From positions 1 through 64,000 of the forward strand of contig VCJN01001098.1 of NCBI GenBank assembly GCA_006384855.1: a DNA stretch of 64,000 nt. The letters are read 5' to 3'. The position numbers and the translations under genes are program-made. Position 1 is the stretch's first letter, and each line of letters opens with the position of its first letter. The notes beneath the pieces were generated by a model that had not been told where the DNA came from, did no database searches, and worked only from the letters and a program-made list of their open reading frames with translations. Of the stretch, positions 36,201 through 47,348 are shown piece after piece. The stretch comes from Tetraselmis striata (Eukaryota; Chlorophyta; Chlorodendrophyceae; Chlorodendrales; Chlorodendraceae).

Positions 36201-38400
36201 CACCCCAGAACAGACAATACGCGCCGCGTTTGACGTTGTGTCCGTCTCTGTCTGCAGTTCCAAAAAGCGAGGAAGAAGAACTACGAGCTTCATTCCCTCC
36301 GCTGTGATACAAAGTACAAACTCGAGGTGATGCCATGATGCCCCCCCCCCCCCCTCCCAGCGGTCCAATGCGTTTCACTCGCCCCCCAGCTTGACATGAT
36401 GCCCTGTGCTGCTGCAATGCCAAGGTGGCGGAGGAGCTCCAGGACGAGCCGGCGATTTACTTTCCGCATAACGTGGACTTTCGCGGCCGTGCCTACCCAA
36501 TGCACCCGTACCTGAACCACCTGGGAGCGGACATGTGCCGAGGCATGCTGCAGTTTTCGGACGCGCGGCCTCTCGGCGAAAAGGGCCTCGAATGGCTTTA
36601 CGTCCAGGCACGCCGCCCCCACACCCCCAGGCGGATGACGCGCCGCACAGCGCCTCCCTTGCCGCTGCCCGCCATGCTGCCTGCCTTGTTGTTAGCCAGC
36701 GTGGCATGGGCGCAGACTGCGCTGCGCGTCCATGTCAGGCATGCGGCTGCGGGACTTTGATCCCAATGTGCCATTTGGGAATACAGTCAGGTGGCTGGCG
36801 GATTGCGTGAAGGACCCCGGTAACATTGTCCGCACGTTTTGCCGGCGCAGGCGGCGAACCTCTACGGCGCGAGCAAGATGTCGCTCGCGCAGCGGAAGCA
36901 ATTCATCGCCGACCACCTCGATGACGTCGTCGACTCTGCGGAGAGCCCGCTGCAAGGGGGGCGGTGGTGGCTGGGCGCGGACGAGCCGTGGCAGTGCCTC
37001 GCCGTGTGCATGGACATCAACCGCGCGATCAAGAGCGAGGATCCCGTGCACTACATGAGCCACCTGCCCGTCCACCAGGTGGCTGGCCCACGTTGCCTGT
37101 GCGCACATGACCTCCTGGGAGCAGGTGCACCGACATCCGGGGCGGGCGGTCTCACCCGATTCCACCCATGCGCGCATTTGCAGGACGGGTCATGCAACGG
37201 GCTGCAGCATTACGCCGCGCTGGGTCGAGACTCGTCCGGCGGCCGCGCCGTGAACCTGACGGACGTCGACAAGCCGCAGGACGTGTACAGCGGCATCGCG
37301 GAGATGGTGGCCGCCAAGGTGGCCGAAGACGCCGCCAACGGCCTCCTGCCAGCCAAGCTGCTACTGGGCAACGTTGATCGGAAGCTCGTGAAGCAAACCG
37401 TAAGAATCGCCATCAGCCACAGACAGTACCGTGTCTCCCATTCCGCCACGTACTTGTCTCCGCCCTCCAGGGGGGTCGGGGGGTCCACCCTCCTGAGGGG
37501 GTTGCCGTCTTTGCTGCCAGCTGATCGTTGCTGGATCGTTGCCGTGCCGGTACAGGTCATGACGAGCGTGTATGGTGTGACGTTTGTTGGCGCGCGGGAG
37601 CAAATCGCGAGCAGGTTGCGGGACCGCGGGTGGGAGGACGACCGCTTGATCTACCAGGCCAGCAAGTACGGGGCGCGGATGACCATGGACAAGCTGCACG
37701 AGATGTTCCAGTCGGCGAAGTACATCATGAACTGGCTCGCGGATTGCGCGCGCGCGGTCGCGGCGTCCAAGCAGCCCGTGGCGTGGACGACGCCGATGGG
37801 GCTCCCGGTGGTGCAGCCGTACCGACGCAACGACAAGCAGGTGGTGACGACGGTGCTGCAGCGCATGGTCCTCAAGAACCACTCCGAGGACACGCCCATC
37901 ATGAAGCAGCGGCAGCGCTCGGCCTTCCCGCCGAACTACATCCACTCCATCGACTCCACGCACATGATGATGACCGCCATCGCATGCCGCGAGATGGGGC
38001 TCAGCTTTGCGGGCGTCCACGACTCGTTCTGGACGCACGCGGGCACCATCGAGACCATGAACAGCGTGCTGCGCAAGACGTTCCTGGAGCTGCACAGCCG
38101 CCCACTTCTGGATGAGCTGCTGGAACAGCTGCAGGTGCGGCCCCACATGCCGTATACACCCCCTCCCGGCTCCTCTGAGTTCGCCACCCGCGAACCTTTC
38201 CTCTTGTTTCAGCCAACACGTGCCTGCTCCCCCCCCCCCCCCCCCCTTTCCCATGTCCGATGCCCCCGCATTCTAATCCGTCCCCTCGCACACTGCCCAA
38301 CAAACAGACGCAGTACCCGGAAGTCGAGTTCCCGCCAATCCCCCCAACGGGCGACCTCAAGTTGGAGGAGGTGAGCAACGCAAAGTACTTTTTCAGCTGA
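33267..38400 (+). CDS. RPOT: Single-subunit (T7-type) organellar RNA polymerase
   Basis: Nuclear-encoded phage-type RNA polymerase that transcribes the mitochondrial (possibly plastid) genome. Exons: 33267-33716, 33833-34033, 34236-34335, 34479-34549, 34662-34817, 34972-35106, 35201-35470, 35595-35783, 35897-36133, 36258-36326, 36425-36607, 36851-37078, 37184-37399, 37556-38134, 38308-38400. Phases all agree: 1,058 residues, near the usual 950-1,100. The N-terminus ([15 protein letters not shown]) looks like an organelle transit peptide. Catalytic residues are present: Asp764 in [14 protein letters not shown], Lys833 and Tyr841 in VKQTVMTSVYG, Asp991 in HDSFWTH, and the C-terminal [20 protein letters not shown] is the family signature. 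The exon 11 donor is GC (CAG|GCACGC), required by alignment of WLYVQ with AANLYG. Met at 33,291 is an alternative start. Convergent with the PRC-barrel gene. Confidence 0.95.
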
Positions 38401-38411
38401 GGGGCCCTTTT

Positions 38412-38416
38412 TGTAA
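38412..38416 (+). terminator. Candidate TGTAA poly(A) signal of RPOT
   Basis: TGTAA, the common green-algal poly(A) signal, lies 12 bases after the stop codon. A five-base word can occur by chance, so support is weak. Confidence 0.3.
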
Positions 38417-38574
38417 GAACCGCCAGGACCTCCAACCATGCCGGCCACTGCCCCGCACGCAATCTGCAATCGCGAGAACATGTCCCCCCCCTCCCCCCCC
38501 CCCCTGTGGTCCCAGCCCAGCCCAGCTCGCATGTGCGACAGCAGCGGCCTGGGTTCCATCCCCTGGCACATTTG

Positions 38575-38579
38575 TTACA
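38575..38579 (-). terminator. Candidate TGTAA poly(A) signal of the PRC-barrel gene
   Basis: TGTAA on the minus strand about 80 bases past the stop at 38,658. Together with the RPOT signal it would keep the two convergent transcripts from overlapping. Confidence 0.3.
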
Positions 38580-38657
38580 CAGCGAACACAGCTGTGTTTC
38601 TCGACACAGAGGCTGCCATCCAAAGAAGCCAGCAGTCGCGGCCGCCCCTCCGCCGGC

Positions 38658-40680
38658 TCATCTCCGGCGCCTGCTCGGGCTCTGCGGGGACGGGCTCCGG
38701 AGTGCCCTATCGTATGGCGCGGGGCTGCGGCCGTAGCCTGGCTCCGCACCCATCGGCTCGCTGTAGGCGTCCTCGAGCTCGCGAGACCGCCCGTCCCGCG
38801 CAAGCCACTCCTCCATGCGCGGCCCCCTGCACATGCCAACATCCAGCGGCACGTTGGCTTGAATGTGTCCACTGCCCGCATGCTGATCGAGAGTAGCGCA
38901 GTCTCAACATGCGGAGCGATTGCTTGGCTCCAAAAGGGGGGGAAGGGAGGGGGGAAAGCGTCAACCCCACCGCGCGCTGTACCTGGAGCCATTTGCGCCG
39001 CGCGACCGGTCCTCGCGCTCCTGCGGCCGGCCAGCAGCCCTGGAGGGGCGCTCCGCGGCGCTGTCGTTGCCATACCGCTGCGCCTGCCGCCGGCCTCCCT
39101 GCGTTCGCAACAAACGGCATAGCGCCGCCACGCCATCCTCAGTCCAACAAATGGCAGCGCAGCATCCGCTGTCTTATATAGACACCCCCGCTCTTGGTTG
39201 CATTACATTACCGCTGTTGGACTGCCCAGCCCCCCAGCTCGCAAGACAGGGTAAAACAGTGCTCATCTCGCCATTCATCATAGTTCCCCTCTCAACACCG
39301 CAGTGAGTTTCGATGATGCCAAAGGCATTATTTGGGCGGGGCTTGCATACGCCGTTCCAATGGGGCATGGTATGCGGCCCTGTGTATGCCGAAAGCAAGG
39401 CAACCAAAGCCGCCCGGATACTACTGCCTCCCAGCAGCCCACACAAAAGGAGGGCGCCGCCGTACATTGTCAGGTTCGAGCTGGGGCCGACTCTGCGGGC
39501 TGGGAAGCTCGCGCCTCGCCTGGGGGGACTGCTCCCGGATCTCGCGCGGCACTGGCCCATACTGCCGCTCGTACTGCTCCATCTTCGCGCGCCACTCCGC
39601 CACCTCGCGCTCGTAGCGCGCCGCCTCCGAGGCGGAAGAGGCGTAATCGGCGCCGGCAGGCGCCTCGCCCACGTCCAGCCGCTCCAGGAGCCCGTCCAGG
39701 AATCCAACGCTCAGCTGGCGCCCATTGTACTTGGCGTCGTCACTCACCATAAACTGCGGCGCAACGAGGGGGTGAGCAGCGAATCCTCCTGGAGAACAGC
39801 GCCGATATCGATGCCACAAGTTGTGTACACGGCAGAAGCATTGGCCACACCTCTCTCTCGTTGATCTGCAGAACGTCCAGCATGGTCACCTCGAACGTTG
39901 ACACCGCCGCCGTTGGTATGCTCGGGCTGCCAAACATGTCGATGATGAGCGTCGATATCTGGCCGGTGTCGGGGCTGAAGCTGAAGTCTCTCACCTGGCG
40001 CAGCCAGACCGCCGCCGCTCAGTGAGGGCGGCCAGTGCACGGTTGCCGTGGTCTGCGCGCATTGTGCGCCATGCTGAGCCACTCACCTTGCCCAGGATTT
40101 CCCCGCTCCGCGTTCTGACGTCCCACGATATAATGTTGGCGAACCCGAACGAGTAGTCCTCGACTTCGAGCGCATCCGTGCTCTGAACCAGCACGACGTC
40201 GCCGACCTGCCGCAGCGAGCCCAGCAGGACGCTGCACACCTCCTGAGACACCACGGAGCCCACGATCTCCTGTAGCACGTTACCTTTCGGCCGGCAGTCC
40301 AGCGACACCACAGTGCAGCCCCGGAGGTCCACCCACAGCGCGCCTATCCTGCCCAGCTGCTTCCCTTCCTTCCGCGTGATTATCTGCTTCTTGGACACGT
40401 CGGAGAAGCGGATGGTGGTCCCCTCCTCGGCGCCCCGCCGCCGAGGCACCGGTACCAGCCCCTGCTGCTGCGCGGGGGCGCGCCTTTGTGGCGCAGGGGG
40501 CTGGCGCTGGGGCGGCTGGACGGGGGTCTCGGTGTCCACGCTCCCGCCGCGGTTGGCCGTGCTGCGGCGGGGTCGTGACGAGCCGCGGCACAGCACGCGC
40601 GGGAAGCTCCTCACCGGCCGGGCGGGGCACACCCGGCCGGCTGCGTGATGAAGCGCAGCGCTGCCGGGCCTGAGCTGCAT
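38658..40680 (-). CDS. PRC-barrel domain protein, probably plastid-targeted
   Basis: Exons on the minus strand: 40680-40087, 39994-39851, 39753-39466, 39098-38983, 38871-38658; all phases agree, 451 residues. The N-terminus (MQLRPGSAALHHAAGRVC, then Arg/Ser-rich) resembles a chloroplast transit peptide. A proline/glutamine-rich linker follows. Then come the PRC-barrel segments: ITRKEGKQLGRIGALWVD, a second half with GEILGKVRDFSFSPDTG (created by the exon 1/2 splice), and STFEVTMLDVLQ. The next exon has a helical, charged stretch (YEREVAEWRAKMEQYERQYG), and the tail is arginine/serine-rich (SPSPQSPSRRRR). PRC-barrels are RNA- or protein-binding beta-barrels found in RimM, photosynthetic reaction-centre H subunits and cyanobacterial proteins; the precise role here is unknown. 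In-frame upstream Mets at 40,911 and 40,863 would extend the protein. Confidence 0.82.
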
Positions 40681-41495
40681 GACGTCTATGCAGGCAGCCC
40701 TGTCGGAGATTACTTTGCTCAGCGCGTCGATGAGGGCCTGGAGGTGGATAAGGAGGTTCCACCTACTCGACCAGCGGCCAAAAAGTAGTGCTGCTGGACG
40801 ATGTTTGGGGTGGCGGCGGATTATTGGTGCAACCGGCGAGCAACAGTCGGTATCATTCATTACCGGCGGATATGGCGGATGGCGGCTCGCGGCGTCGGCG
40901 CGAGGAATCACCGTCAGCTCGACTAATCGCTACCCGGGTACCCTGTACCTTGTAACACATCGGCGGAAGCCCTCATCCTTTATCCGCCTACAGGGAGCAC
41001 TACTGCCGCCGTTTCCCCTGGAGAGTTTCATACGCTATCATTACATAACCCTAATTGTATCGACCAGATTGCGCCAGAAGCGCCGGTTCGTCTGCCATCT
41101 TGTTTAGTACTAGTAGTTGGGGTTTCCTTTTCCTTGTCGTCTACTTGTAGCATACGGCGCGGCACGTACCGTACGGCGCATCAAATATGGTAGTGCTAAT
41201 ATGTCCGGTGCTAGTACGCCGTACCACCCGAGGGGCTGCATCGACACCGCAGCGCCTCGAGCTGCATTGACAACGTACTCCCGTACGACATCACCCGGGT
41301 ATATTTATTATCTCACCCGCCCACCCACCGCATGGGCGGGCCCGACGACCGTCCTCGGCCCTCGGAATCGCAGGACCTTCCTCCGCCTCCAACCCCGGCT
41401 GGGGATGGGGGCGGGGATCGTGCACGGGTGGCGCCTAGGTAGCCTTGGCCCCGCCCGTGCGTGCTGCCACTGCCGCGGAGGAGCAGTGTGAGTTG
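40681..41495. other. Intergenic region upstream of the PRC-barrel gene
   Basis: No recognised gene. It contains the likely PRC promoter (minus strand) and short TACCGG/GGTACC words that recur elsewhere in the repeats. GC content rises towards the tandem array at 41,496. Confidence 0.45.
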
Positions 41496-42370
41496 GACAC
41501 CGGCGTCTCACGTCGTTGCTGGTCCGTTCAAGTCCCCGTTCGCTATTCTTTGATCACCCTCTCCCTTCCGGTCATGCAATGCCGGCGCCTCCACATCTAT
41601 CACATTCGGCCTAGTGCCGCTATTGGAGTGGCCCGGGATGTTGTGCTGGGAGGGGAATTCTACGTTCGGCGGAAGGGGACGCGACCGAGCTGGCGGTGGA
41701 TCTGGCGCTGGGCGGAACAACGCGCGCTTGACACCGGCGTCTTACGTCGTTGCTGGTCCGGTCAAGTCCCCGTTCGCTGTTCTTTGATCACCCTCTCCCT
41801 TCTTGTCATGTCGGCGCCTCCACATCACATTCGGCCTAGTGTCGCTATTGGAGTGGCCCGAGATGTTGTGCTGGGAAGCAAGGGAATTCTACTACGTTCG
41901 GCGGAAGGGGACGCGACCGAGCTGGCGGCGGATCTGGCGCTGGGCGGAACAACACGCGTCTGTTCGTTGTTCCACCGAACAGACGAACAACGGCGTCTTA
42001 AGTCGTTGCTGGCCCGGTCGGCTCTCCATTCCCTACTCGTTGAGCACTTTCTCCCTTCCTGTCATGTTGGCGCCTCCACATCACATTCGGCTCAGCGCCG
42101 CTATTGGAGTGGCCCGGGACGTTGTGCTGGGGAAGGCGTTCTACGTTTGGCGGAAAAGGATGCGGCCGAGCTGGCGGCGGATTTGGCGTTGGGTGGTCTG
42201 TGGCTGTTGCACGCTCGTGGCGCCCCGTTCTGGGTTGGACTTCCGCTCCTTGCTGCGAGACCTCTACTTCGAAGCTCCTTTCCTGTCGGCGCCTTCACAT
42301 CACATTCGGCCTCGTGCCGCTATTGGAGTAGTGACCCGGGATTGTGTGCTGGGGAGAGCGTCCCAACTGC
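41496..42370 (+). repeat. Tandem array of about 235-260 bp units
   Basis: Units begin near 41,496, 41,730, 41,987 and 42,190 and share CGTCTTACGTCGTTGCTGG, CATCACATTCGGCC, GCCGCTATTGGAGTGGCCCG and GATGTTGTGCTGGG. The last unit is the most diverged. Long frames are open through it in more than one phase, which fits a stop-poor repeat rather than a gene; no domain is seen. Confidence 0.85.
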
Positions 42371-43047
42371 GTGGCGCGGCGGCTGGCTGGTGGCGATGCT
42401 TGGTCGGTGGCTGTCATGGCGGTTCCCGCCTTTATTTGGTGGCCCGTGGTTGGATTTTCTTCTGTATTTTTTGTATGGATTTCTTGAATTTTGCAGGTGG
42501 CTCATGTAATTAGACATCACCCGGGTGCGGTTCCCGACGCAGCCATCCCGGGTAGCGCTGCTCCCGCATGTTGCTTCGCCGTGTGTGTAAGAGCAATAGG
42601 CGGGGGCTTGTTTGTCCCCATCTTCCGTTGTCGCGGCGCACCCATCATGGGGTCACATCGCGACAAAGCTCGTGTCTTCGTGATTTGCAAGGTCTTTGGT
42701 TTTACAAGCCACTCAGAAGTTATGCCCCATGCCCAGCTCGAGGACATGTCTCGCTAGCCGGCATGCGTGGTCGACAATTGTCTAGAGGGCACCGCGTGCG
42801 CCGGCTCTTCGCGCCAACAACCAGTGTCCCACACGGACAACCGTTCGACTGATTCGGGGGGGGGGGGGGGGGGGGGGGCTCTTCACGCCTCGCGACACAA
42901 GAGCACCCCATGCCGCCGGCCTTTGGCTCGTTGGTGAAAAAGACCGCCATTTCCGGCCAGGAACGATTCCTACGCCAGTGTATGGGGCATGCGGCTTCAC
43001 CGACCTACTCCGCGCCACAACCGGGCTGTCCCTCGCAGCCCCAGGAA
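42371..43047. other. Non-coding stretch between two tandem arrays
   Basis: No recognisable gene. A G-run lies at about 42,857-42,878. A minus-strand frame (42,782-43,309) is open but is composed of repeat-derived, low-complexity sequence. Confidence 0.5.
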
Positions 43048-43395
43048 CGCAGCTGGTCGGTGCCAACCGGCCAACACCGTATTCAGCCTTTGGCTGGGCA
43101 CCCGCGCTGGTCGGCGCCATCATGCCGACCCTGCACCACGTGCCTCCCGGTTGCCTCCGCGGCCTTGGCACGCAGCTGGCCGGCGCCAACTGGCCGCCGC
43201 TACACGTTGTGCCTCGATTGCCTTCGCAGCCCCGGACGACGCGCAGTTGATTGGCGCTATCAGGCCGCCAATGAACTTTGTGCCCCCGCCGCTTCCGCGG
43301 CATGCGCACGCAGCTGTCGGCGCCAACGGGCCGTCACTGCATCATGTACCCAAGTCGCTTCCCGGCCCATGCACGCAGTTGGTCGGCACTCGTTG
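43048..43395 (+). repeat. Tandem array of about 55-70 bp units
   Basis: Five to six diverged copies, each starting with CGCAGCTGGTCGGCGCCAAC or a variant (near 43,048, 43,102, 43,169, 43,239, 43,309 and 43,373). Spacer parts vary more than the GTCGGCGCCAAC core. Confidence 0.8.
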
Positions 43396-43751
43396 AAACG
43401 TGGTCCGCTTAACCGCGCTTACCGAATAGTAAGCGAGAGTAAGCGCATGTATATGGCAAGTCTAACCCCCGCTTAACGTTAAGCGCCGCAGTACTTTTTT
43501 TCGGGCTGGAGGCATGTGTACGGCAGCAGTGCTGTCTTGCATTGAGTACTAGAGAATATCGTGATGAGTAGCGCCACAAGTAGTCGCCAGTCATCATTAT
43601 AGGGCACCAGTAGTAGCGAGTCATAACTAGAAGGTGCGGCGGGAGTGGCACGAATACAGTACTATGCGATACTCTAGAAAATCACAAAAGCGCGACAGTA
43701 AGCGCGATTACTCCACGACTACTCTCGAGTAGTCGTTGGGGTTCAAACCAG
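43396..43751. other. Short AT-richer spacer
   Basis: No gene seen. The sequence includes AAGCGCG and AGTAGTCG-type words and leads up to the terminal repeat of the DNA element. Confidence 0.5.
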
Positions 43752-44428
43752 GGTTGTGCCGAACTCACATCGCCCGAGTTCGGTTCGGGCCAAACTGAAT
43801 TCAGGGACGAGTTCAGCCGAATACATTTCGGGCCGAACTGGACGCAGTTCGGACTGAACCGAACAACTGAGCTGTCCGAACTGCCCGAACAGAACTGAGT
43901 TCGGTCCGAACTACCACCGAACTGCCACCGAACTGCAATCTGAATACGCTTAGAACGGGCTAATGCAATGGGTGACATGCAAGGGCAACATCTTGCAGGC
44001 AACAATTTGGTGTTGGTAGATGTCTGCATGATCTTGTCGCTGCGTTCATGAGACGCGATGGGCAGCGACTCCATTTCAGGTTGACAGTGGACATGGTTTA
44101 GGTTTCATTGGGTGTTGGAGTGTGGAATAAGTGCTGTCTGCTGGACGGATGGATGGCGGCCGGCGCATATTTGGTGCACCTTATCTGGAGGCATGGGTTA
44201 CGGGGCGTGCGCGGCAAGTTTCTCGCCGTAGAACACCTTATCTCCATGTACGGACGCTGCGGTAACTCTATGGGATAATATCTGCTGAGTTACGGAATAG
44301 TTCGGAGACCCCCTAATTCGGGCAATTTTCGAGGGAGTTCAGTCCGAACTGAATTTAGGGGGCGGGTTAAGTTCGGTTTCGCCCCGAACACCCGAACCAC
44401 CCCGAGCTGAACTGAGTTCGGCACAACC
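43752..44428. mobile_element. Non-autonomous DNA transposon (MITE-like) with TIRs
   Basis: The left end GGTTGTGCCGAACTCA (43,752-43,767) is exactly repeated inverted at the right end (44,413-44,428). Subterminal regions at both ends are crowded with GTTCGG/CCGAAC words in both orientations (about 43,775-43,930 and 44,335-44,415), as expected of transposase-binding subterminal repeats. The 677-bp interior has no transposase. The CAGGGTTGTGC-like left edge is reminiscent of hAT elements, but no clean 8-bp target duplication was found, so the superfamily is open. Confidence 0.75.
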
Positions 44429-45117
44429 GCCAAAATGATGAATTTCACGTGGGCGGCGGATAGTTTGAGGTTTCGTCAGAGCATATGCGCGAGGTTGGAT
44501 GTTGCCAACCCAGCAGCCAATGAGAGTGGAGCTTCTAACTGTAGTTAAGCGCATTTAAGCACGCTTAATCCTATCTAGCAAATTTGAGAGGTGAGTATCG
44601 GTCACTTTCAGTTTTATGCAGGTGGGGTCGGACACTGTGCGAAAGTACGTAGAAAAAAAACAGAAAATGCATTTACGTGGGACCTCTATAGTGCCCGCGG
44701 CCGCCGCCGCGGCGCGGCGGCCTGCTACTACTGCCCGGGAGCCGCGCTGCGGCGGGCCTCTTCTGCCCGGCCTGCATCGCCCCTGTGGCTGCGGCTTGTG
44801 GGGTGGTGTTGTCTATCACCCTGTCAGCCATCCGCTACCCACGGCTAAGGTGCTGGCTGCTCGTAGGCTGCTTGGCTGCTGCTGCCGCTCGCAGATGCGC
44901 TTGCTTTTGTTGACGCCTAGCTTGCATCCTCGCCGTATCAACGAAGTTGGAGGTCACACGCACACGCCCAGTTGAAGCCGTTTGCATGTTAGTCGTATCA
45001 TGCAGCGGGGGGGCTCGAGAAGCACGGGGGACGGCAGTTGGACGATCGAACCGGGGAGGGGGGCTGGAGCCGGTAGATTGCTCATGCAGTGGGTTGCCGT
45101 TCATGTCGATGCCGGAC
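44429..45117. other. Region without a recognised gene
   Basis: A 119-codon plus-strand frame (44,616-44,975) is open, cysteine- and leucine-rich, without a domain. It contains a CCGCCGCC-rich stretch near 44,700. Not called as a gene. Confidence 0.4.
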
Positions 45118-46080
45118 CTAAGCTGTACTTACAAAGGACAAATAATTCTGTCGTTGTGACGTCGTCATCACCTGCATAAGGCAGCACGCGTGCAAGCATC
45201 CATCACCAACTGCACTAAAATCTCGGACTCGCCTTTCCACGGCGAGGGTTTTGGTAGGGTTGGCATCGCCGTTCACCACCGGGGAGAGAGCACTAATGAT
45301 CCAAGCGGCAGCCTCCTTGGCCTCTGTCAAGTAGGGGGGTGCTAGGTGGTTGGAATAATTCCCGTTTCGCACCGACTCTGCGAAATACTCCCCCCACCAC
45401 GACGAGTTCCACAGCTGGATGCCCTCAACCTTTTTCTCTGGCCACTTCTTGGAGTGCGGCCAGTTCTGCTTGCGGCTGCGAGCCGCCTTTTGAATCTGCT
45501 TGCGCAGGGTGGTGTTGGTGGGCTGGCCAGCGATACGATCATACGGACAGCGGGCGCAAGCCACCGCGAGCTCCTTGAACCGCTTGATTATGTGCCCTTT
45601 AGTGCACTCGGGGATTTCGTTGTTCAACATTGCAAGCCGGAAACACCATCGATGGGGTAGAACGACGCGATGGCTTTGTCGAACGGTTGTTCCAGTAGCG
45701 CAGCTCGTGGAGAGGGGGGGGTCGTCGACTTTGATGAATTTATCACAAAATAAGACCGTGTACTAGTTGGTCTGCAGGCACGGGACGGACGGGAGGAGTG
45801 GTACATGGGATACCGCTGCCTGCCCATGCCGTCCGGTGCCGTTATGCCATCAATGAAAGCTTTCACGGCGCTGCCATGTCCGGGCGCCGAAGCCGATGAC
45901 AGACGCGATACCGCGGTCAGGCGGGTGTAGATAGAGCTGGAACCTATTGCCGGTAGCTAAGCGAAATCTAGCTGCCACCAGCTGCTCCTTACCCCACCCG
46001 GACACGAAACGTGCTTCGTAGCCCTCGTCCGTCGAGTCTTCAGCGTCCTCCAGGCACGTGTACACGTTCACCCCCTGCAT
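45118..46080 (-). CDS. Unrecognised candidate gene, minus strand
   Basis: Three minus-strand open segments follow one another: 46,080-45,850 (MQGVNVYTCLEDAED, 76 codons), 45,866-45,624 (80 codons) and 45,630-45,118 (MLNNEIPECTKGHI, 170 codons). The last has non-repetitive, protein-like composition with tryptophans and a basic patch (AARSRKQNWPHSKKWPEKK) and a CARCPYDR motif. No splice model joining them was established. The amino-acid composition is less GC-driven than in nearby shadow frames, which argues for real coding origin, perhaps in a mobile element given the neighbouring repeats. No family is recognised. It could be one multi-exon gene, two genes, or a decayed gene. Confidence 0.4.
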
Positions 46081-46694
46081 GGCCTCGCGTTATTGGGTGT
46101 TGTTGAGAGCGCAGAGGCGTGAAGGAGTCAACGGCCCGATAGCGTCCGCGACCTCATCCTCGGCTGACGACAACCTGACGCACGTCACTTAGTAGAGGAG
46201 GGGCGGCCCCTGCGGTAGGGGAAGGCCCTGAGGCTGGAGGTAACTCATGTATTGGTACCTATACTATTGTATGAATGATATGCACCGCGATATAACATAG
46301 GTAATAAAACGTGAAAATGATGACGGGCGAAATAATTGTTCGATGTGACGACAACGACGGAAGCATGATGGGCTAAGCTGTACTTCACCTGTTGGTCCCT
46401 ACTTCAGATATGCATAGTGAGTTTCTCACATCAGAGCCTTATTTAATAATATATGCCCGCTAATAACAACAGTCCTAATAACAGCAATTGTGAAAGGTTG
46501 CCAGCAAAAGAGAGACATAAGCATGGATCCAAGGGTCAAGCAAGAGCGAGGCCGTGGAGCCAAGAACCAAGGAAGAGCCACGGAAACAGGAAGCCACCAT
46601 CAAGTCGCCAAGGAACCAAAGGGTCCAAGGAAGCATTGAAAGCCAAGGAACGACAAAAAAACCGAAAGGGAAACATAAAACCAATGGCGACCAC
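46081..46694. other. AT-richer stretch next to repeat U copy B
   Basis: No recognised gene. A purine-rich part (about 46,540-46,660) repeats CCAAGGAA-type words and opens a basic frame starting at 46,453, which runs into repeat U and so is unlikely to be a gene. Confidence 0.45.
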
Positions 46695-47317
46695 CACTGT
46701 GAGATTCAGATGTGACATACGGGTGACGAACGAAGCACTACTACTAGCGACTATTATTTATCCGTGAAGGCTGCTGCTGGTGGCGGCACGTCCATCCAGT
46801 TACGTGCGAGTACATCCGGCGTTATTGCCGGCGGGCGATAAATCCTTTTTGTCATCATTCTGGTAGTCGTACTAGCCCGGGGAATTGTTACATGGCACTG
46901 ACGTATAAGGTACAAGGTTGTCCGTGTAGTACCGGGTAGTACGCGATATATTTATTAAGCCGGTACCGGGTATCTAGTACGAACCCGGGCGCGATGACGA
47001 GTCGTCCTGTGGATAACTACGACTATTAGTACATGGGAGCGCAAATCTCAGCCGTACCATTCGGCCAAAGTGGGGAATTTTGTGTACATTATAGCTAGTA
47101 CTGCTGAACGGGCCTGCCAGCCGTCCGATCAAAGGTCATCAGATGGGCGGTTTGGCTGCCATGTTTTGCCAAAGAGTGCTCACGTTACATAAATATTCGC
47201 GAGGGGTAGGGCGGGGGCAGGCAGCGGTTTGCCGAAGAATGTTTGAATTACAATATTCGCGACAGCTGCCGTCGGGGCATGTGGCGGGGGGGGGGGGGGG
47301 GGGGGGGGCGGGCGGGC

Positions 47318-47348
<31 letters not shown>

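Noticed and set aside
37361-38254. A 297-codon minus-strand frame opposite the RPOT catalytic exon
   Set aside because: Antisense shadow of a conserved exon; composition follows the complementary codons and there is no independent motif.
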